In this document: in pieces, positions 59,341 through 64,000 of the stretch
Position numbering within the stretch: the stretch's first letter is position 1
Layout: each line of letters begins with the position of its first letter
NCBI RefSeq assembly: GCF_018141005.1
Contig: NZ_CP046582.1
Location: forward strand, 2,604,001 to 2,668,000
Direction of reading: 5' to 3'
From: Erwinia sp. E602
GTDB lineage: Bacteria > Pseudomonadota > Gammaproteobacteria > Enterobacterales > Enterobacteriaceae
Length of the DNA stretch: 64,000 bases
Position numbers and translations under genes: made by a program
The notes under the pieces: generated by a model
Seen by the model: the letters and a program-made list of their open reading frames with translations, nothing else
Database searches by the model: none
What the model was told of the DNA's origin: nothing

Positions 59341-61029
59341 TCAGGCAGCCGTTGAGCCGGCCTGTTTAATGACTTCATCCCGCAGTTCACGGCGCAGGAT
59401 CTTGCCGACGTTGGTTTTGGGCAGCTCGTCGCGGAATTCCACGATCCTCGGCACCTTATAGCCGGTCAGGTGTTTTTTGCAGTGGGCGATCAGCTCCTGT
59501 TCGCTCAGCGACGGATCCTTCTTCACCACGCAAATTTTGACCGCTTCACCACTGACCTCGCTCGGTACGCCAATGGCAGCGGCTTCGCGCACCTTAGGAT
59601 GCAGCATCAGCACGTCTTCAATCTCATTCGGATAGACGTTAAAGCCGGAGACGAGGATCATATCTTTTTTGCGATCGATAATACGCATAAAGCCTTCAGG
59701 GTCAACGGTAACAATATCGCCGCTGCGAAGCCAACCGTTTCTCATCACCTCGTCGGTGGCATCCGGCCGCTGCCAGTAGCCGAGCATCACCTGTGGCCCT
59801 TTAATGCACAGCTCGCCCGGTTCCCCTTCCGGCACGTCGTTGCCGGCGTCATCGACCAGGCGGATGTCGGTCGAGGGCACCGGCAGGCCGATGCTGCCGT
59901 TGTGGCACTTAATATCATAGGGGTTCACCGAGACCAGCGGCGAGCACTCCGTCAGGCCGTAGCCCTCCAGCAGATAGTGGCCGGTGAGCTTTTCCCAGCG
60001 CTCGGCGACCGCCTTTTGTACCGCCATGCCGCCGCCTGCCGACAGGCTGAGGGACGAGAAATCGAGCTGGTTAAAGTTGGCGTCGTTGAGCAGCGCATTA
60101 AACAGGGTGTTCACCCCGGTGATGGCGGTGAAAGGATAGCGCGCCAGCTCCTTCACCAGCCCCGGAATATCGCGAGGATTAGTGATCAGCAGGTTGGCCC
60201 CGCCCAGATCGATAAACAGCAGGCAGTTCACCGTCAGAGCAAAGATATGGTACAGCGGCAGCGCGGTGACCACCGTCTCCTGCCCCTCTTTCAGCAGTGA
60301 GCCATAGGTGGCCCGGCTCTGCTCGAGGTTGGCCTGCATATTGCGGTGGGTAAGCATCGCCCCTTTGGCCACGCCGGTAGTGCCGCCGGTATATTGCAGA
60401 AACGCCAGGTCGTCGTTGGTAATCGCCGGTTTCTGATAAGGCAGTTCTGCGCCGCGCTGCAGCACGTGGCGGAACGAAATCGCCCCCGGCAGATGGTACT
60501 TCGGCACCATTTTTTTTATGTATCTGACCACAAAATTCACCAGCGTGCCTTTGACCGGCGAAAGCTGGTCACCCAGCCGGGTGAGGATCACGTGTTTGAC
60601 CGCGGTGCGGGCCACCACTTTTTCCAGCGTATGGGCAAAATTCGAGACGATAACAATCGCGCTGGCACCGCTGTCGTTGAGCTGATGCTCCAGCTCGCGC
60701 GGGGTGTACAGCGGATTAACGTTGACCACGATCATACCGGCGCGCAACACGCCGAACAGCGCCACCGGATACTGCAGCAGGTTTGGCATCATCAGCGCCA
60801 CGCGGTCGCCCTTCTTCAACCCCAGCTCCTGCTGCAGGTAGGCGGCGAACGCCCGGCTGCGCGCGTCCAGCTGCGCGTAGGTCATGCTCTGGCCCATATT
60901 GATAAAGGCGGTCTGCTGCGCGTAACGGGCAGAAGCGTACTCGAACAGGTCGATTAGAGAAGCATAACGATCGGCATTAATTTCAGCCGGAACATCGGCG
61001 GGGTAACGTTTTAACCAAACCTTATGCAA
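59341..61029 (-). CDS. fadD: Long-chain fatty acid-CoA ligase FadD
   Basis: FadD activates fatty acids to acyl-CoA at the inner membrane, coupling uptake to beta-oxidation and generating the FadR ligand. I choose the TTG at 61029 (562 residues). GAGGTGAT stands just before it, the E. coli gene also starts at TTG, and the resulting text ([13 protein letters not shown]) matches. The ATG at 61062 would add 11 unmatched residues. Motifs: AMP-binding [19 protein letters not shown], and the FACS signature [10 protein letters not shown] FadR operator lies upstream. Confidence 0.96.
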   Translation of the reverse strand: MHKVWLKRYPADVPAEINADRYASLIDLFEYASARYAQQTAFINMGQSMTYAQLDARSRAFAAYLQQELGLKKGDRVALMMPNLLQYPVALFGVLRAGMIVVNVNPLYTPRELEHQLNDSGASAIVIVSNFAHTLEKVVARTAVKHVILTRLGDQLSPVKGTLVNFVVRYIKKMVPKYHLPGAISFRHVLQRGAELPYQKPAITNDDLAFLQYTGGTTGVAKGAMLTHRNMQANLEQSRATYGSLLKEGQETVVTALPLYHIFALTVNCLLFIDLGGANLLITNPRDIPGLVKELARYPFTAITGVNTLFNALLNDANFNQLDFSSLSLSAGGGMAVQKAVAERWEKLTGHYLLEGYGLTECSPLVSVNPYDIKCHNGSIGLPVPSTDIRLVDDAGNDVPEGEPGELCIKGPQVMLGYWQRPDATDEVMRNGWLRSGDIVTVDPEGFMRIIDRKKDMILVSGFNVYPNEIEDVLMLHPKVREAAAIGVPSEVSGEAVKICVVKKDPSLSEQELIAHCKKHLTGYKVPRIVEFRDELPKTNVGKILRRELRDEVIKQAGSTAA

Positions 61030-61100
61030 GCTATCACCTCGGAAACTATTATTGGTTGTCATCGCAGCCTCGGCACGTCGGCATTTGTTAACATTATTTT

Positions 61101-61117
61101 AACTCAGCGTACCAGTT
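61101..61117 (-). promoter_or_regulatory. FadR operator of fadD
   Basis: On the fadD strand the 17 bases read AACTGGTACGCTGAGTT. They keep the CTGGTA core and TGAGTT end of the known E. coli fadD operator as I remember it (AGCTGGTATGATGAGTT), and match the left half of the FadR consensus. It is 72-88 bases before the TTG start. Confidence 0.75.
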
Positions 61118-61184
61118 TGCTGAGCAAACTGTTAAGAGGTTGCGAAGCCCATCACTAAATTTCTCCGTCAGGGAGAAAACAGAT

Positions 61185-61223
61185 AAAAAAAAGGCATATC
61201 CGCCATCACACAGCGGATATGCC
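61185..61223 (-). terminator. yeaY terminator
   Basis: An 11-bp perfect stem (61193-61203 with 61213-61223) followed in the yeaY direction by about eight U residues, starting 24 bases after the stop. Confidence 0.9.
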
Positions 61224-61246
61224 GTGAATCAGTCCGCACAGGCCGC

Positions 61247-61840
61247 CTATTCGGTCAGAATGGTCTGTACCTGGGAAGGGCCAGTATTGTAATAGAAGGC
61301 CGGTGGTGGCCCCCAGTAGCCGCCACGGTGGCGATAGCCCGGTCCGTACCAGATCCACGGGTCGATCGGTGCCGGTGGTGAAACAATCTGCTGCACCCGG
61401 TGCCAGCGCTGGTAGCCGCTAACGTTAACCACCACAAAGTTATAGGACGCGCCGTTGATGCTGCCCTTCTCGGTGCCTTTGATCGGGCCGACCACCGTCA
61501 CCATCTGGTCGCGGAAATCGACCGGATCGACAAAGCCGTTAATGTCGGCATAAATGCGGCCGATCGAGGCGGACCCCAGACGCGGACGGGCCCCCTCATC
61601 CAGCGGCATGGCGGCGATCTCCAGCCGGGTTTTACCGGTCTGGTTGAGCACGTTGACCACCTTGCCGCCGAAGCGCGACTCCTGGCCGGTAAACAGCTGC
61701 GGCGCGCCCAGGACGCGGGCCAGGTCCTGCTGCGGCACCGGCGACGAACCTTTGATCGAATCCGGCACGCTGACGCAGCCGGCCAGCAGCAGCGCGGCCG
61801 CCAGCAGCAGGCTGCCGGGTAAAAGAGCGGTTCTACGCAT
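61247..61840 (-). CDS. yeaY: Slp-family outer-membrane lipoprotein YeaY
   Basis: The 197-residue product has a lipoprotein signal ([10 protein letters not shown], hydrophobic core, lipobox L-L-A-G-C with C22) and the Slp domain, as in E. coli YeaY. The start at 61840 follows GGGGAG. The C-terminal tail is rich in Tyr, Gly and Pro ([13 protein letters not shown]). Residue +2 is Val, so outer-membrane sorting is expected. Role unknown. It lies after tsaB, with a 65-base gap. Confidence 0.93.
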   Translation of the reverse strand: MRRTALLPGSLLLAAALLLAGCVSVPDSIKGSSPVPQQDLARVLGAPQLFTGQESRFGGKVVNVLNQTGKTRLEIAAMPLDEGARPRLGSASIGRIYADINGFVDPVDFRDQMVTVVGPIKGTEKGSINGASYNFVVVNVSGYQRWHRVQQIVSPPAPIDPWIWYGPGYRHRGGYWGPPPAFYYNTGPSQVQTILTE

Positions 61841-61905
61841 TATGTTGTTCTCCCCTGATAACATCACTCTTTTGACTGCACGCGCTGCAAATAGTTGCCG
61901 TAACG

Positions 61906-62607
61906 TTAGTCGCGGCCCGGTAATTTTTTCCACGCCACTTCATTGCGCAGATAGGTCGGCTCGGCGTGTTCCGGTGCTACGCTCAGGCCCGCGGCCAGCG
62001 CCTGTACGGCCAGCGGCAGCATATCCTGCGCGCACGGCAGCTCTACCGAACTCATCGTCAGCGTCAGCGGGCTGGCCTCTGCCAGCTGCGGCCAGGCCTT
62101 CCAGCCGGTACCGGCGCAGGCCCAGTCACCCTCCAGCGCCGCCATCCGCGCCGCGGCGGCCTCCGGTTTCAACACCGCTTCACTCTGCTCACCCTGCCAG
62201 ACGCCGTGCGCATCGCGCTGATATTCCGCCCAGTAGACTTCCCCCATGCGGGCGTCGATCGCCACCAGCACCCGGGTTGCCCCGTGCAGCCGCCAGGCGC
62301 TCTCGGCCATGGTTTTCAGCGTGGAGACACCCACCAGCGGCAGCCCGGCACCCAGCGCCAGCCCCTGCGCGATGCCTATTCCAATGCGTACGCCGGTAAA
62401 GCTGCCCGGCCCGCGGCCAAACGCCAGCGCGTCAAGCTGCTGCAGCTGCAGTTCACCCTGCTGCAGGATCTGCTGCACCAGCGGCAGAATGCGCTGGGTA
62501 TGTTCGCGGGCGCAGAGTTCAAAATGCGCCAGCTGCTGCTGGCCGTTGAGCAACGCAACCGAGCAGGCTTCCGTGGCGGTATCAATGGCTAAAATTCGCG
62601 TGGACAT
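61906..62607 (-). CDS. tsaB: TsaB, tRNA threonylcarbamoyladenosine synthesis protein
   Basis: TsaB is the partner of TsaD in making t6A at position 37 of ANN-decoding tRNAs. The 233-residue product starts [16 protein letters not shown] and has the HSP70-like fold text [15 protein letters not shown] near residue 63 and [10 protein letters not shown] near 110. It lies between yoaA and yeaY, as in E. coli. Confidence 0.96.
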   Translation of the reverse strand: MSTRILAIDTATEACSVALLNGQQQLAHFELCAREHTQRILPLVQQILQQGELQLQQLDALAFGRGPGSFTGVRIGIGIAQGLALGAGLPLVGVSTLKTMAESAWRLHGATRVLVAIDARMGEVYWAEYQRDAHGVWQGEQSEAVLKPEAAAARMAALEGDWACAGTGWKAWPQLAEASPLTLTMSSVELPCAQDMLPLAVQALAAGLSVAPEHAEPTYLRNEVAWKKLPGRD

Positions 62608-62663
62608 CGCAACCTCTGGGGATAAAATTTTTCGGCGCGCATGATAGCATAGCGCGCGGTGAA

Positions 62664-64000
62664 TTACTGCTGCGTCAGCGGTTTAAGAAAGTCGATGGCG
62701 CGGGCCAGATCGCGGGTGCGCGGCGCCGGCGGCAGGCTGTTTAAAAACACCGCACCGTACGGGCGCATCACCAGCCGCCCGTCGCAGATCACCAGCACGC
62801 CGCGATCGGAGACGTCGCGGATCAGCCGCCCCACCCCCTGCTTCAGGGTGATCACCGCATCCGGCAGCTGCACGTCGTTAAAAGGCTCGCCGCCGCGCAG
62901 CTTACAGTCCTCCATGCGCGCCTTCAGCAGCGGATCGTCCGGTGAGGTGAACGGCAGCTTGTCAATGATCACCAGCGACAGCACGTCGCCGCGCACGTCC
63001 ACCCCTTCCCAGAAGCTGCTGGTGGCCACCAGCAGCGCGTTACCCAGGCTGACAAACTGATGCAGCAGCTGGCCTTTGCTGGTCTCCCCCTGCAGCAGCA
63101 CCGGCAGCGTCAGGGTGGCGCGAAACTCCGCAGCCACCTCGCGCATCACCTGATGCGAGGTGCAGAGAAAGAAGCAGCGCCCGCCGTTGGCCTCGATCAG
63201 CGGGCGCAGCGTGCGCGCCAGCAGCCGTGCGCCACCCGGCTGGTTGGGCACCGGCAGGTTACGCGGCACGCACAGCAGCGCCTGCTGCGCGTAGTCAAAC
63301 GGGCTGTCGAGGATCAGCGTCTCGGCCTCGCCAACGCCCAGCCGCTCGACGAAGTGCCCCATCTGGCCGTTGACCGCCAGGGTGGCCGAGGTGAAGATCC
63401 AGCTGGCCGGGCGCTCGTCCATCACCTCACGGAAGCGTTCGGAGACGGAGAGCGGGGTCAGCGCCAGAATAAAGTGGCGGGCGTTACATTCGTACCAGTA
63501 GCTGAAGCCCGGCTGGTCAACCTGTTTCAGCCGCTTGAGCCGGCCACGGTAGAGCGCCGCGCGCTCAAAGGCCGCGTCGAGCAGCGCCGAGCGGCCCAGC
63601 GACAGTTTAGCCACGTCGTAACAGAGCTCCAGCGCATCGTCCAGCAGCAGCAGCGCGCGCTGAATGTTTTTATCCGCCAGCAGATCGCGCAGGTTACCGC
63701 GAAAGCCGGGATCGCCCAGCGCCAGGCGGAAATCAGCAGCCGCCTGCGCCAGCCGGTCAGCGGATTTCTGCAGCTGCTGCACGTCACGCACTTCGGTGCG
63801 GTAAGCAATGGTGATGTCTTTGGCGAGGTCCAGCAGCTGGCGGCTGGAGAGCTGCTGACCAAAATACTGGCTGGCAATGTCCGGTACCTGATGGGCTTCA
63901 TCGAAGATCATCACGTCAGCCTCGGGGATCAGTTCGGCAAAGCCGCTCTCCTTAACCACCATATCGGCGAGGAACAGGTGATGGTTGACCACGATCACGT
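62664..64000 (-). CDS. yoaA: YoaA, XPD/DinG-family helicase (5' end outside window)
   Basis: The window holds about the last 445 codons; the N-terminal Walker A and most of the iron-sulfur region lie outside. Visible are the H-x-L-F-L-A-D segment, the DEAH box in I-F-D-E-A-H-Q-V, a helical arch region and the helicase motifs of domain 2. These include A-S-W-I-F-T-S-A-T, the [15 protein letters not shown] motif V-like block, and the motif VI-like Q-G-V-G-R-L-I-R. YoaA with HolC works at stalled replication forks in E. coli. No internal stop is seen. Confidence 0.93.
   Translation of the reverse strand, partial: VIVVNHHLFLADMVVKESGFAELIPEADVMIFDEAHQVPDIASQYFGQQLSSRQLLDLAKDITIAYRTEVRDVQQLQKSADRLAQAAADFRLALGDPGFRGNLRDLLADKNIQRALLLLDDALELCYDVAKLSLGRSALLDAAFERAALYRGRLKRLKQVDQPGFSYWYECNARHFILALTPLSVSERFREVMDERPASWIFTSATLAVNGQMGHFVERLGVGEAETLILDSPFDYAQQALLCVPRNLPVPNQPGGARLLARTLRPLIEANGGRCFFLCTSHQVMREVAAEFRATLTLPVLLQGETSKGQLLHQFVSLGNALLVATSSFWEGVDVRGDVLSLVIIDKLPFTSPDDPLLKARMEDCKLRGGEPFNDVQLPDAVITLKQGVGRLIRDVSDRGVLVICDGRLVMRPYGAVFLNSLPPAPRTRDLARAIDFLKPLTQQ

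Overview
The window is chromosomal DNA of an enterobacterium. Most genes are close relatives of Escherichia coli K-12 genes and keep the same local order: tonB-yciI-yciY-clsA-yciU-oppFDCBA-ychE-adhE-tdk-hns, galU-rssB-rssA-ychJ-purU-tRNA-Tyr, xthA-ynjH-topB-ydjA-sppA-ansA, yeaC-msrB-gapA-yeaD-mipA-yeaG-yeaH, cvrA-dadX-dadA-ycgB-fadR-dsbB-ycgN-ycgM-ycgL-minCDE and rnd-fadD-yeaY-tsaB-yoaA. Several accessory choices differ from E. coli: a type VI secretion cluster beside tonB, a tandem second oppA, a long-form ugd with a UDP-glucuronate epimerase between hns and galU, and no selD, pncA or nhaB where E. coli has them. These point to a plant- or environment-associated member of the order, most likely Erwiniaceae (Erwinia/Pantoea type). 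That placement is inference from gene content, not from a marker gene.

Layout. 1-4061: left-pointing edge of a type VI secretion operon, tssA-tssB-tssC-hcp-tssE, with tssE cut by the window start. 4062-5340: AT-rich and unexplained spacer. 5341-8832: tonB, yciI, yciY, cardiolipin synthase and yciU. 9015-16381: oligopeptide permease with two tandem binding-protein genes. 16988-22214: ychE, adhE, tdk and hns. 22351-25647: a sugar-nucleotide block (UDP-glucuronate epimerase, ugd, galU) that would supply precursors for surface polysaccharide. 25839-29741: rssB/rssA (RpoS turnover), ychJ, purU and two identical tRNA-Tyr genes behind a stringent-type promoter. 29742-36834: a degenerate 19-bp repeat, then xthA, ynjH, topB, ydjA, sppA and ansA. 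36934-44668: yeaC, msrB, gapA, yeaD, mipA and the yeaG/yeaH stress pair. 44897-58076: cvrA, an unrecognised small gene, an MFS exporter, dadX/dadA, ycgB (SpoVR), fadR, dsbB, ycgN, ycgM, ycgL and minCDE. 58128-64000: rnd, fadD, yeaY, tsaB and the C-terminal part of yoaA, which runs off the window.

Several regulatory sites are readable: a Fur-box-like sequence before tonB, a tyrT-type promoter with a GC-rich discriminator, a gapA promoter, a FadR operator before fadD (with fadR itself in the window), and many intrinsic terminators. No rRNA, CRISPR array, insertion sequence or prophage was found. I did not find a convincing new multi-gene system. The least explained items are the spacer between the type VI operon and tonB, the 19-bp tandem repeat after the tRNA-Tyr genes, the 77-residue gene at 46702, and a set of long perfect hairpins without U-tracts.
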